DNA of 64,000 nucleotides from NCBI RefSeq assembly GCF_013032505.1, contig NZ_WQCG01000003.1, forward strand, positions 620,001 to 684,000. Direction: 5' to 3'. Both the position numbers and the translations under genes were made by a program. The DNA is from Ruegeria atlantica (GTDB lineage: Bacteria; Pseudomonadota; Alphaproteobacteria; Rhodobacterales; Rhodobacteraceae). Positions 43,121-52,084 of this stretch are shown one piece after another. Below the pieces are notes generated by a model, which did not search any database, had not been told where the DNA came from, and was given only the letters and a program-made list of their open reading frames with translations. Within the stretch, counting starts at the first letter, position 1. The number at the start of each line of letters is the position of its first letter.

Positions 43121-44716
43121 TCAGGCGCGCCATTTACCGGCGCGTAGGGTGACAATGGCGCGTTTGCCGTTGCCGTAGGTCAGGATTGCAGAATGTGACC
43201 AGGAGGACGGGCCGCGATTATAGCCCATTTCCAAAAGCGAGAACGTCCCGGCCTGGTAACAGCCGTGAAAGATCGCGGCGGAATGTGAATGGCCGATGTT
43301 GGCCTTTTCGCCAGTCCTGGCAATGTTGGTCGCATTGCCCCGCGAACCGTTCGGCCCCAGGTCCCCGTGTTGGTCGTGACGGATACCCGCGATTTTCAGC
43401 TTTTCAAACCTGGACAGGAACCGGATTGACGGATCAAGCCCAGCGTTGCGCAGGACCCAGGCCACCAGGTCGAACGCCGCGTCCTTGGCCTTGATCGCGG
43501 CCACCTTGGCGGCGGCGGCGGTCAGATAGAAACCGGCGTTGATAGGATCGCGGCGAAAATCGGCCGTCTCGATCCACTTTTCCAGGTGTTCGTCATGGTT
43601 GGCCTTGGCGACTACGGTTTCCATCCAGGGACGAACCAGGCCATTTAGAATTGCGGCCGTGTCGCGGACTTCACCCTCCACCGTGTCGGCCTGGTCATAG
43701 TGGGCGGCCACCAGGTCAAAGAATGTATTATGGTGCGACCTGGACCCGAAATTCAGGACGTCGTGGAGGACCTGGTGGCGCGGGCGCAGGGTATCGACCA
43801 GGCCGTCCTTGCCCCAGACGGCGGCCAGGACCTCGGGGTCCGCCTTGGTGCCGTGAATGTCGCCAGGCGTGAACACCTCAACCCGGTTGCCGGTGGTGAC
43901 CTCGCCACCATCCACCCGGACGTCCAGGTCGTAAATTTCGCCCTCATCGGTCGCGTTGATCTGGCGCGCGAACCAGAACCCGGACGGGTCAACCTCCACC
44001 AAAAGCGCGCCGAATGCGTGGTGAAATTCCGCCTTCAGTCCGGCCTTGCGCTTGATGTAGTTTTTAAGGGTCACGGCCCCGGTGGTGAAATTGAACTTTG
44101 CGTCCGTGCCTGGCGCGGTCGCAACGGATTTCATTGCGATTTGCGGGTGGGGAAACACGCAGGAGGCCGCGCCCGTGAAGCTATCCAGGCCCGACAGCGG
44201 ATTAACGGCCGTCGGAATAATGTTCATGTCACCCGCCCAGGTCAGACCGGGGCAAATCTCCACCCGTTCGTCGGCCAGGTATGGCTCCACCTCGGGCGCA
44301 TACCAAAGGTCATTGTCCGCCGCGCGGTTGGTCTTTTCCTGGGCCACCTGGGACTCGCTGTGATTGTAGCGAACCCGCGCCACCATGATCTGGGCGCGGT
44401 AGTGATCCGACAGGGCCGCCAGGTTGCGCCAAAACTCGGGGTGAATGCCCGTGTTACTTTGCGCACAGGTCAGCAGATACCGGCGGACCTGGCCCGCCTT
44501 ACCCTCGAGGCGGCGGGCTGGGGTTGCCAGGACCTCGCCATGTGCTGAAATCCCCCACATATCGGCCTTGCGCAATCGGCGTTGCAGCTTGGCGCGGGTG
44601 ATTTCCAGGGCGCGGGCGGTGGCAGAAACATTTCCGCCGTGGGCCTCGAGGGCAACCACGGCGGCGCGGGCCTCGGCCGGTGTGATTTCGGCCGGGCGGT
44701 GATTTATTCCGGTCAT
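43121..44716 (-). CDS. T5 A1-like phosphoesterase with N-terminal Fis-type HTH
   Basis: This is a 531-residue protein. Residues about 10-55 form a Fis/NtrC-type helix-turn-helix (GGNVSATARALEITRAKLQR). The rest has metallophosphoesterase-like signatures in order: TWAGDMNIIPTAVNPLSG, HHAFGALLVEV, HDQHGDLGPNGSRGN and NIGHSHSAAIFHGCYQAG. This resembles the phage T5 A1 protein, implicated in host DNA degradation and DNA transfer. The fusion to an HTH suggests DNA targeting. The assignment is from motif memory; a structural comparison would decide it. Confidence 0.6.
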   Translation of the reverse strand: MTGINHRPAEITPAEARAAVVALEAHGGNVSATARALEITRAKLQRRLRKADMWGISAHGEVLATPARRLEGKAGQVRRYLLTCAQSNTGIHPEFWRNLAALSDHYRAQIMVARVRYNHSESQVAQEKTNRAADNDLWYAPEVEPYLADERVEICPGLTWAGDMNIIPTAVNPLSGLDSFTGAASCVFPHPQIAMKSVATAPGTDAKFNFTTGAVTLKNYIKRKAGLKAEFHHAFGALLVEVDPSGFWFARQINATDEGEIYDLDVRVDGGEVTTGNRVEVFTPGDIHGTKADPEVLAAVWGKDGLVDTLRPRHQVLHDVLNFGSRSHHNTFFDLVAAHYDQADTVEGEVRDTAAILNGLVRPWMETVVAKANHDEHLEKWIETADFRRDPINAGFYLTAAAAKVAAIKAKDAAFDLVAWVLRNAGLDPSIRFLSRFEKLKIAGIRHDQHGDLGPNGSRGNATNIARTGEKANIGHSHSAAIFHGCYQAGTFSLLEMGYNRGPSSWSHSAILTYGNGKRAIVTLRAGKWRA

Positions 44717-44997
44717 TCGCTGCCCCTCTTTTCCAGGCGCTCCAATACCTCGGCAATTTGCGCCTGGGTTTGGGTGGTCTGGTTGTTTGACGTTTCGATC
44801 TGGGCCACCTGTTCACGGGTGGCCTTGATTGCGTTGACGATTTCCTGGTGTTGCATGTCCTGGCGTTGTTCCAGGAGGCTTAGGCGTTTGGTGTCGGTCA
44901 GGACCCGACGCACCACCCAATAACCGGCGGCCACAACGGCGGACGATATGACGCCCAAAATCGACCCCGAGAATTCGTTTATGTGTTCTGGTTTCAT
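44713..44997 (-). CDS. Small membrane protein with coiled coil
   Basis: This is a 94-residue protein from the ATG at 44997. It has a hydrophobic helix (GSILGVISSAVVAAGYWVVR) and then a Gln/Glu-rich coiled coil (about residues 30-94) ending LERLEKRGSE. It overlaps the A1-like gene by four bases. It could be a second holin/spanin-like protein or a tail accessory factor. No family is recognised. Confidence 0.6.
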   Translation of the reverse strand: MKPEHINEFSGSILGVISSAVVAAGYWVVRRVLTDTKRLSLLEQRQDMQHQEIVNAIKATREQVAQIETSNNQTTQTQAQIAEVLERLEKRGSE

Positions 44998-45007
44998 GCC
45001 CCGCCCC

Positions 45008-45415
45008 TCAAAACGTCGCCTCGGCCAAAAGGCCGACGGTGGCGCGCGCCAGGCGTTTCCGGCCCGATGCAATATCAACCTCAAAGGTTGACCCCGTGAC
45101 ACGATCCAGGAGGGCGTCCAGGGCGGCGTCAGCCTTCAAGGCGTCACGTACCGCCTCGCCTTTTGCCCCGATCACCTCGCGGCCGTCCTGGTTGGTTTCG
45201 TATGCGTCGAAAACCTCAACCTCGATTGTTAGTTGGACCTCCTCGAGGTCGGACCCCATAGCCTCCTGGGTGGCCCCGTCGCGTGTGACGGTGACGACAA
45301 AGGCGGGCATGGATTCCGGTTTGATGTTTGCGGGATCGTCGGACCAATCTTTGGCCGTCGGAAAGGTGGCGGCCGCGACAGCGCGCGCGGCCGATAAAAT
45401 GGCGGATTCGCTCAT
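45008..45415 (-). CDS. Phage hypothetical protein (minor tail-like)
   Basis: This is a 135-residue protein beginning MSESAILSAARAVAAATFPT, with a beta-rich centre (MPAFVVTVTRDGATQEAMGS, VQLTIEVEVFDAY) and ending in a strand-rich part. The pattern (helix, then AFVV..., long beta strands) recalls tail-terminator or minor tail proteins, but the gene sits after the tail-tip genes. The function is unknown. It is 12 bases downstream of the DUF2793 gene. Confidence 0.55.
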   Translation of the reverse strand: MSESAILSAARAVAAATFPTAKDWSDDPANIKPESMPAFVVTVTRDGATQEAMGSDLEEVQLTIEVEVFDAYETNQDGREVIGAKGEAVRDALKADAALDALLDRVTGSTFEVDIASGRKRLARATVGLLAEATF

Positions 45416-45427
45416 GTGGTGGTGTCC

Positions 45428-46132
45428 TTATGTCGGGGCCGCGCCTGGCTCGATAACCAGGACCGACAGGCGAACGGTTCCGCCCGTGAATTCGGTTGTG
45501 TCGTCTTGCGCGGTGATCAGAATATCCGTGTCCGCGTAGGTGGCGAATGGCCCCAGAACGCCGATATTCGAGGACGGGGCGTCCCGCCAAATGAACCCGC
45601 CGAATTTTTCCAGTTCGCCGGAAATGCCGACCTTGATTTGATCGGGTCCGGTGATATTCGAGGCAACCCAGGTTGTGACGCCCAGGACGATAACCCGTTG
45701 CGGGATCGCGTTTGCAATTGTGACCTGGGTTCCGCTCGAAAGGTCGGCCTCAAAGTCAATTGCCCTAAGCCCCAGGGTCCCGCCCTGGGTGCCGATCACC
45801 TGGCCGGGAACCCAGCCGCGCGACCCCGCGTTGATCCGGTGGCGGGCCTCATCCAGGACCAGGACGCGGTGGCCGAATGTGGCCGTGACGTCCACCCAGG
45901 ACCCGCCGGAATAGACGGCCAGGTGGCCCTCGGCTACCTCGCCAAAGGTCCCGCCAGTCGGGACGATATACGCCTCGCCATCAGACGGGGAAGCGGGCGC
46001 AGCGGCCACGGTGGCGGATGCCACAACACCAGGTAAAAGGCCGTCCAGGAGGTCCAGGGCCTCGTTATGGGTCACATGCTTTTGGGCCTGTTGCGCCTCG
46101 ATATAAGGCAGGCCATAGCGGGCGGTTGACAT
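45428..46132 (-). CDS. DUF2793-containing phage tail protein
   Basis: This protein of about 234 residues has the DUF2793 block near the N-terminus (YGLPYIEAQQAQKHVTHNEA, GEAYIVPTGGTFGEVAEGHL, WVDVTATFGHRVLVLDEA) and a beta-rich C-terminal part. The family is frequent in alphaproteobacterial prophages and next to GTA clusters and is thought to belong to the tail tip. The start at 46132 is preceded by GGAGG. It follows the g15-like gene. Confidence 0.85.
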   Translation of the reverse strand: MSTARYGLPYIEAQQAQKHVTHNEALDLLDGLLPGVVASATVAAAPASPSDGEAYIVPTGGTFGEVAEGHLAVYSGGSWVDVTATFGHRVLVLDEARHRINAGSRGWVPGQVIGTQGGTLGLRAIDFEADLSSGTQVTIANAIPQRVIVLGVTTWVASNITGPDQIKVGISGELEKFGGFIWRDAPSSNIGVLGPFATYADTDILITAQDDTTEFTGGTVRLSVLVIEPGAAPT

Positions 46133-46189
46133 ACACGCCTCCACAACTTGAATTTCAGGGAATGCCAGGCGCGCAGCGCGCGCGCCTGG

Positions 46190-49100
46190 TTAGAAGGTCA
46201 CCGACAGCCGACCAGGAACGCCTGGTCCGTAGGTTTCCGAGATTTGCGACACGCGCACCTCCTGGACACCGGACACGGCCGCGACGTCCACACCGGAAAC
46301 GGTGGTCGCGTCTGACACCTCGAGGGACACCAGGGGCGCGCCCTCGGGGCCAACCTCCACGCGGTAACGCTCGAAAGCCTCACCCAATGGAACGTCGCCA
46401 GTGTCGGGCCAGGCGTCCCCCTCCACGCGCGTCCGCCGTATCCAGGACAACGACAGTTGCCCACCTGAAACGGTGGCCTTGAGGCGCACAGGGGAAAGCG
46501 GCCGACGGCCGACACCTCGGAAGGTGTGGGAAACCTCCTCGGCCTCGGCCTGGTCTACGGTGGACGGGGTGGCCCGCCAGTAGAAAGGCCGGCCGATTTC
46601 CTCGGCCCGCATCGCCACAGGCTGGACCGCCGCGTCCAGGGCAACGATACGCGCCCCGATTGCCAGGCCGCCAGGATCGCGGACCCATTCGGTTCCCATC
46701 TGGCCCCGCAAAAGGCCGGTCAGGTGCCAGGTGTTTTCCGCGACCAGGTTTGCGTCCCGATATTGCAGCACTTCCCAATTGCCGGGCGAATGCTCCACCG
46801 CCAGGGCGTTTGCGCCGTTTAGAATGTCCTGGGCGGGCCTCGAAATGAACGAACCCGCGTACAGTTCCACCTCGAGGGTTTCACCGGACCAGGTGTTGGC
46901 CCGACCAGGAGGAAGGAACCCGACGGTTACGCCAGCGGTGCCAGGCAATCCGGTTCGCAGATTGAGCGCGTACCCGGTTTCTTGGCTCGAGGACCTATAG
47001 AGGTCAACGCCACCGGGCCAGGGTGTCGAAACGAACGACGCCAAACCCTGGTGGTCGGCCATCGTGACGCCAGGCAGGACCGGCAAGTCCATCAGATACG
47101 CCGCCGCACTTTCGGACGCAGGCGTGACCGTGCCAGGATCGGGGCGGCCAGGGCCACCAGCCGCGCCGAACACGGTTCCCGAGAACAGGGACGCCTTGAC
47201 CTTTCGGTCCTCGCCCCTGGTCACCTGGTTAGCGATAAAGCGGACCGTCGCGCCACTCCTGGGCGTCAACGTGAACACCTCGCCAGGCTTCAAGGGCGAA
47301 GAAGGGGGCAAAGCCAATTCCACGCTTTCCCGGTCGTCCGCAGCGGATCGCAGGATCATTTCAGCAACGCCCGACATGCGGTCCAGGTCCGACACAATCG
47401 CCAATTCCGCCGATGCCTCGGCCTGGCCTGGACGTTCCCGGATTGAGGCGCGCGCCGCACCTGGTTGATAATCCCGGTCCGTGTCCGCAAACTTCACAAC
47501 GGCAACCCTGGGTGTTTCCTCCTGGGACGTCCGCGTGATGTTGTAGAGGGCGGAACCAGACTCCACCAGGTCGTCCGGGGTGTAGTCTGCAACCAGGCGC
47601 GCGGCCGATCTGGACCCGATCTTTAGGACCCCATCATGTTCCGACGCATCCAGGCGCAACCCGGTTTCCCAGGTTGCCAGCATTTCCCGAAACGACAACG
47701 GCCCGGACAACATCATACCGTCAGCCTGGCCGTAACAGGTCACCAGGTCCACGTCCGCGCCCTCTATGCCGTAGTAGTGTTTTAACCGCCGCGCCAGGAC
47801 CTCCTGGGCGGGGGCGCTACCTGCCCGGCCGTTCAACCAGTGACCGCGCCGCCAATTGGGGCCGTCTGTCCAGGCGTCCGACCTTTGCGGGAACTCGGGC
47901 CAGGGCCGCGAGTCCCAGGCCCAAACCAACATATTGTCGTCCGACACGATGGACCCGCCATTGTCCCGCCACCACTCAATCGTGGCGCGGATATATTGGC
48001 GCTGGATAAAATCGTCCCGGTTGCCGCTCGAGAAGTGCGGCAGGAACGATTCCGACGATTTCGGGTCATAGAACACGTTTGGCTGGTTGGTTCCCAAGTC
48101 GATTGCAGGGCAACCGAATTCGGTAAACCAGACAGGCTTGGAACCTGGAACCCAGGAGGTTGACGACGCATTGCGCACACCGCCGGGGCGGTTGTGGTGC
48201 GCGTTGCTTTGCCAATCCCGGATCGCCTTTTGACGGAAAATCCAGTCCTCACCATGCGCGCCGTCAAAAATGGGCGTCCTGGTCTGGGTCGCGCGGTCGG
48301 CTTCACTCGCATAGTAGTAGTCCCAATATTCCCCGCCCTCGATTTGGCTTTTCAGGTAGTCTAGGGAATAAACCGACGTAACGCCGTTTTCCGGGTCATA
48401 GTCCGCGTGATCCGTACCGGCCCGCCAATCGGAAATCGGCAGGTAATTGTCAATTCCGACGAAATCGACATGGCTAGAGGACCAAAGCGGATCAAGGTGG
48501 AAATAGACCTCGCCACCGTTGCGGTGCGAGTGATATTCCGACCAGTCGGCCGCATAAGATATTTTGGCACTCGGCAACATGCTGTTGACGTGTCCCGCAA
48601 GCGTGACCAGGGCATTGACGAACGGGTAAACGCCCGCCTGGTCCGTCGCGGTGGTCAGGTCCACCATTTCCGAACCGATCAGGAAGGCGTCCACACCGCC
48701 CGCGTTACGCGCCAGGGCGGCCAGATGAAGGATAAACCGCCGGTATGACCATTCATTCGGCCCCGAATAACTCGGCACACCAGAGCCACCGGAGAAGTGA
48801 CCAGGTTGGGCGCTCCCCATGAAACTTGACACCTGGGACGCCACTGAACCGCCACCCACCGCCGGGCCGATCCGACCGCGCCAGGGATAGACCGATTGCC
48901 CGGTGTTTCCGTCGCGGTCCGTTTTCGTATTCCCGGCCGGAATGTCCAGCATGATAAACGGATATAGCACAACCCGCTTACCCTTGGATTTCAGGTCCCG
49001 GATTGCATCAATGATTGATTGATCATCGGGCGAGGAACCGAAGGCGGGGCGGCCGTCAATGTGGGAAACCAGGATCGCGCTTGACCTGGTACGCCCACCG

Positions 49101-50083
49101 GATCGCCAGGGGCGGCTCGAATTCTTTTGCCGTCGCTCAACACGCGGGGCAATGTCGCAATTCCCCACCCGCAAATCATCACCGAACCAGGACACAACCA
49201 GGGCCACCGTGTCGCAATTGGGCAGGATATGACCCAGCATCTTAGTTGACTGATTCCAGTCCGACGTTTTGCGGTTGCGGATCGCGTTGTCCGGGACCTT
49301 GGACCCGGCGGGGCCGTTCTTTGTGATGATACCAGGCGAATATCCGAATTCGGTTGCGCCTGGGATTATGTCCACGCCTTTAATCAGCGTTTCCATTGTC
49401 CCGGATTGCCCGATTACCTCAAAGGCAAAGTTTGGAATGCGGCGGCCGAATTCATCCACCCGCATCCGTTCAAACACAACATAGGCAACCCCGCGATATG
49501 CTGGGGCCGCGCCGTCCTTGGCAACGATCAGCGGGTCCGGGTTCTGGGTTTCCGTGCCGTAGTAATAGCGGATCTTATGTTTCGAGGTGTCCAACAGTTT
49601 CCCGTCGGCCCAGACCCGGCCAAAATGGCGAATGCGGCCCACGGTGCAATCGGTCAAGGCAACCGCAAAGTTGGCGTAATACCTATATTCCGTTGTGGTC
49701 GTTTTGACCGTGGTACTACCACCGCCACCGCCGCCACCCTTGCCACCGCCGCCGCCTGACTCGCTGGTCGTGGTGGTCGTTATGGTTTCCTCCTCGAGGC
49801 GCGTTGCCCAGATGATTTGCCCGGCCACCCGGCCGCGACCCTCAACAACCGGCAACCCGCCGCCCTCGGATGATTTCTGGACGTCCAAGCCCTCGAGGCG
49901 AGGACCTGACACCGTGCGGCTAATGGTTTGAGAACCGCCGCCACCAAATAGGGATTGATCAATGTAGTTGCCGATCAAGCCACCGGCCGCCCGGCCAATC
50001 ACCGCAGCGGATACGCCGAACAGTGTTCCACCAATAGAGCCACCAATGGCCGCGCCAGCGGCGGCCAGGACCAGAGTTGCCAT
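46190..50083 (-). CDS. Tail tip multidomain protein, GTA g15-like (TIM-barrel/host specificity)
   Basis: This very large baseplate protein of 1297 residues is organised like RcGTA g15. It has an N-terminal hydrophobic/Gly-rich segment (LVLAAAGAAIGGSIGGTLFG), a beta-rich section with the GGGGGKGGGGGGGS spacer, a glycoside-hydrolase-like TIM-barrel domain (IPAGNTKTDRDGNTG, DAFLIGSEMVDLTTA, DYYYASEADRATQ, PVWFTEFGCPAIDLGTNQPN), and C-terminal fibronectin-type and receptor-binding parts. It contacts the cell envelope at infection. It is intact. Confidence 0.9.
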   Translation of the reverse strand: MATLVLAAAGAAIGGSIGGTLFGVSAAVIGRAAGGLIGNYIDQSLFGGGGSQTISRTVSGPRLEGLDVQKSSEGGGLPVVEGRGRVAGQIIWATRLEEETITTTTTSESGGGGGKGGGGGGGSTTVKTTTTEYRYYANFAVALTDCTVGRIRHFGRVWADGKLLDTSKHKIRYYYGTETQNPDPLIVAKDGAAPAYRGVAYVVFERMRVDEFGRRIPNFAFEVIGQSGTMETLIKGVDIIPGATEFGYSPGIITKNGPAGSKVPDNAIRNRKTSDWNQSTKMLGHILPNCDTVALVVSWFGDDLRVGNCDIAPRVERRQKNSSRPWRSGGRTRSSAILVSHIDGRPAFGSSPDDQSIIDAIRDLKSKGKRVVLYPFIMLDIPAGNTKTDRDGNTGQSVYPWRGRIGPAVGGGSVASQVSSFMGSAQPGHFSGGSGVPSYSGPNEWSYRRFILHLAALARNAGGVDAFLIGSEMVDLTTATDQAGVYPFVNALVTLAGHVNSMLPSAKISYAADWSEYHSHRNGGEVYFHLDPLWSSSHVDFVGIDNYLPISDWRAGTDHADYDPENGVTSVYSLDYLKSQIEGGEYWDYYYASEADRATQTRTPIFDGAHGEDWIFRQKAIRDWQSNAHHNRPGGVRNASSTSWVPGSKPVWFTEFGCPAIDLGTNQPNVFYDPKSSESFLPHFSSGNRDDFIQRQYIRATIEWWRDNGGSIVSDDNMLVWAWDSRPWPEFPQRSDAWTDGPNWRRGHWLNGRAGSAPAQEVLARRLKHYYGIEGADVDLVTCYGQADGMMLSGPLSFREMLATWETGLRLDASEHDGVLKIGSRSAARLVADYTPDDLVESGSALYNITRTSQEETPRVAVVKFADTDRDYQPGAARASIRERPGQAEASAELAIVSDLDRMSGVAEMILRSAADDRESVELALPPSSPLKPGEVFTLTPRSGATVRFIANQVTRGEDRKVKASLFSGTVFGAAGGPGRPDPGTVTPASESAAAYLMDLPVLPGVTMADHQGLASFVSTPWPGGVDLYRSSSQETGYALNLRTGLPGTAGVTVGFLPPGRANTWSGETLEVELYAGSFISRPAQDILNGANALAVEHSPGNWEVLQYRDANLVAENTWHLTGLLRGQMGTEWVRDPGGLAIGARIVALDAAVQPVAMRAEEIGRPFYWRATPSTVDQAEAEEVSHTFRGVGRRPLSPVRLKATVSGGQLSLSWIRRTRVEGDAWPDTGDVPLGEAFERYRVEVGPEGAPLVSLEVSDATTVSGVDVAAVSGVQEVRVSQISETYGPGVPGRLSVTF

Positions 50084-50118
50084 GTTTCAGACCTCCAAAA
50101 GAGAAACGCGGGGCCAGC

Positions 50119-50547
50119 TCACCCGGCCGCCACGTCTGGGAACCTGGCCGCGTAGGAAACCCCCGGCCGGTAGGCGTCGAAGGGGACGCAGACGACGCCC
50201 ACGCCCTCCATTGCGTGTATGAATTGCCCGTCATTCTCGAGGATGCCGCAATGCGCCTCGCGGGTGTCATGGACCCGCAGGACCACGACGTCGCCAGGCT
50301 TGGCCGCGTCAATGTCGATAGGCTCGAGGTAACGGCGGGCCGCGTCCACCAACAGGCGGGCCGATGAATTGGCCCAATCGGCGCGCCAGGGCGGCGGGGT
50401 TGGTGCAGGCTTGCCGGTCAGATCGGACCAGACGCCACGAACCAGGCCGACGCAATCGCACCCAGCGCCGCGAACCGCCGCGCCCAGGATATAGGGCGTC
50501 CCGATCCAGGCGCGGGCATAAACCAGGGCGGCAGGATCAGAACACAT
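50119..50547 (-). CDS. NlpC/P60-type tail peptidase, GTA g14-like
   Basis: This is a 142-residue papain-like cell-wall peptidase. The catalytic Cys is in CDCVGLVRGVW (about residue 27) and the His in REAHCGILENDGQF. The start at 50547 begins MCSDPAALVYARAWIGTPY and lies 11 bases inside the 3' end of the g13-like gene; a longer upstream open frame is only a shadow. It opens peptidoglycan for DNA entry. The gene order g12-g13-g14-g15 is conserved. Confidence 0.9.
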   Translation of the reverse strand: MCSDPAALVYARAWIGTPYILGAAVRGAGCDCVGLVRGVWSDLTGKPAPTPPPWRADWANSSARLLVDAARRYLEPIDIDAAKPGDVVVLRVHDTREAHCGILENDGQFIHAMEGVGVVCVPFDAYRPGVSYAARFPDVAAG

Positions 50548-51376
50548 TGCGCGACCCCCCGTCCAAACCGGCCTCGCCCTGGTTTGCGTAGGAAAACGCC
50601 TCCTCACCCACCACGGCCGGGAAGCCCCGGAAATTGTTTCCGTTGTTGAACCTGGCGCGACAGGTGCCGAATGACTTGTCACACCCCGGCAGAATGTCAA
50701 ACGTGTCGCCCACCTGGGCGTCAAACAGGGGCGCGCGCCATAGGCCGACAGTTGATCCACGGTGCGCGCGGACCTCCTGGGTTTGCCCCAGGTTTGCGCC
50801 AGAGGTCCAAACCAGGGTCCCGCCCGCGAAACTTTCGTCAACGCCAACGCTCAAACCGCTAACCTGGAAATCCGCCTCGCCGCTCTTGTGGGTGACAGCG
50901 CCGGTTTTCTTCAAGGCCGCCACATTGACCTTGCAACGGGCGTCCCCCAAATCGGCGTCACAAATCGGGGTCACATACCGGCCGCGTTTCTGGGCCAGGA
51001 TACCGGCCTGGGATCGCAATTCGGCCGAAAACGCAACCTCGGACCTGGACACCTCGCCCAGGTAGTAGTTGCCGACTACGGCGTGTAGCGTTTCGGTGTT
51101 CCAGTCGATTTCGATAACCTGGACGGCGGCCCCGTCATACAGGCCCGACGCCAGGTCCTTTTCGGTGATCGCATCCGAACTAAGGCCGCCCTGGACCTCC
51201 TGTTCATCCACGGCCAGGCCCAGCGAGGACACCGCCTCGGAAGGTGTCAGGGCAGACGACGCAAGATAGGTCACCCCGTCCACCGTCAAATCCACGTCGC
51301 AATCGGTGAAGGCGAGGACCTGGGCGTCGACTCGAGTCAATTTCCAGCCTCGAACAATCGTGGTTGTGTTGCTCAT
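50537..51376 (-). CDS. Baseplate hub protein, GTA g13-like (DUF2163/BR0599)
   Basis: This is a 279-residue tail-tip protein with the DUF2163 N-terminal half (GWKLTRVDAQVLAFTDCDVD, ALTPSEAVSSLGLAVDEQEV, VQVIEIDWN) and a C-terminal half with conserved cysteines (TPICDADLGDARCKVNVAAL, GCDKSFGTCRARFNNGNNF) as in the iron-sulfur-binding hub of RcGTA. In that particle the cysteines hold a cluster. It is coupled to the g12-like gene by overlapping start and stop. Confidence 0.9.
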   Translation of the reverse strand: MSNTTTIVRGWKLTRVDAQVLAFTDCDVDLTVDGVTYLASSALTPSEAVSSLGLAVDEQEVQGGLSSDAITEKDLASGLYDGAAVQVIEIDWNTETLHAVVGNYYLGEVSRSEVAFSAELRSQAGILAQKRGRYVTPICDADLGDARCKVNVAALKKTGAVTHKSGEADFQVSGLSVGVDESFAGGTLVWTSGANLGQTQEVRAHRGSTVGLWRAPLFDAQVGDTFDILPGCDKSFGTCRARFNNGNNFRGFPAVVGEEAFSYANQGEAGLDGGSRNVF

Positions 51377-52017
51377 TCTCTCACCTCGATAAGTGGAATT
51401 TCGGGGATCGTGCCGACGCCGCGTTCCTCCTCCTCGGAGAAAAACGCCATGTCCGTTGCAATCCTGGGCGTGTCGAACCGGACCGGCACGTCAAACAAGA
51501 AACCGGCGGTCACCTTCACAGATGGACCAGGCGGGGAAACGAATGAGACGACGCCAGTTAGGTTGTTGACGCTCCACCCCGACGCTTGGACCACATCGTC
51601 CAGGGCAACCTTTACGGTTCCGGCAATGGGCTTTGTGATCGGCCGCGCATAGGGCGCAAGGGTCCCGTAGGTTTTGACCAATTGAAAATCGGTTTCCGTC
51701 CCATCGCCAAGCCCCAAAACCTGGTCGGTTTCGGAGGGTGCCAGGTTGACGGTTTCACCGCTCCAATAGTCCGACCAATCGCGGAACCGGAACGAATGCA
51801 ATTGCCCGCCCGCCTCCTCAAAAAGGGCAATGACCTTTGCCAGGTCGTCAACCGACCGAATGCCCAGGGCGGCGTCATAGGATCGCCGCGAATGTTTCCA
51901 CCTGGCGTTGCGTTCTTCGTCGCCGCTTGAAAGGGCCACAATGTCCACGCGGCGCTCGGGGCCGCCCACGACACCGGCCGCAATGCTGCGTGGAAATGTC
52001 ATATCCAGGAAAGCCAT
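51373..52017 (-). CDS. Distal tail protein, GTA g12-like (DUF2460)
   Basis: This is a 214-residue protein with the DUF2460 features: MAFLDMTFPRSIAAGVVGGP at the start, RNARWKHSRRSYDAALGIRS, FRFRDWSDYW and TGVVSFVSPPGPSVKVTAGF. The start at 52017 is chosen because it gives the usual family length; the frame is open further upstream. It joins the tail tube to the hub. It ends in the start of the g13-like gene. Confidence 0.92.
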   Translation of the reverse strand: MAFLDMTFPRSIAAGVVGGPERRVDIVALSSGDEERNARWKHSRRSYDAALGIRSVDDLAKVIALFEEAGGQLHSFRFRDWSDYWSGETVNLAPSETDQVLGLGDGTETDFQLVKTYGTLAPYARPITKPIAGTVKVALDDVVQASGWSVNNLTGVVSFVSPPGPSVKVTAGFLFDVPVRFDTPRIATDMAFFSEEEERGVGTIPEIPLIEVRE

Positions 52018-52084
52018 GTCTGGCCGCCTCCATTCGTCGCAATTGTTGGGGAATACCGGCGGACCAGGCCCGCCGGGTTTGGGA

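Noticed and set aside
43700..44548. 282-codon plus-strand frame opposite the A1-like gene
   Set aside because: It is a shadow frame; the minus-strand protein has ordered motifs and fits the operon.
45008..45102. Longer start for the small coiled-coil membrane protein (129 codons)
   Set aside because: The extension overlaps the neighbouring gene and adds Arg/Pro-rich residues; the ATG at 44997 fits better.
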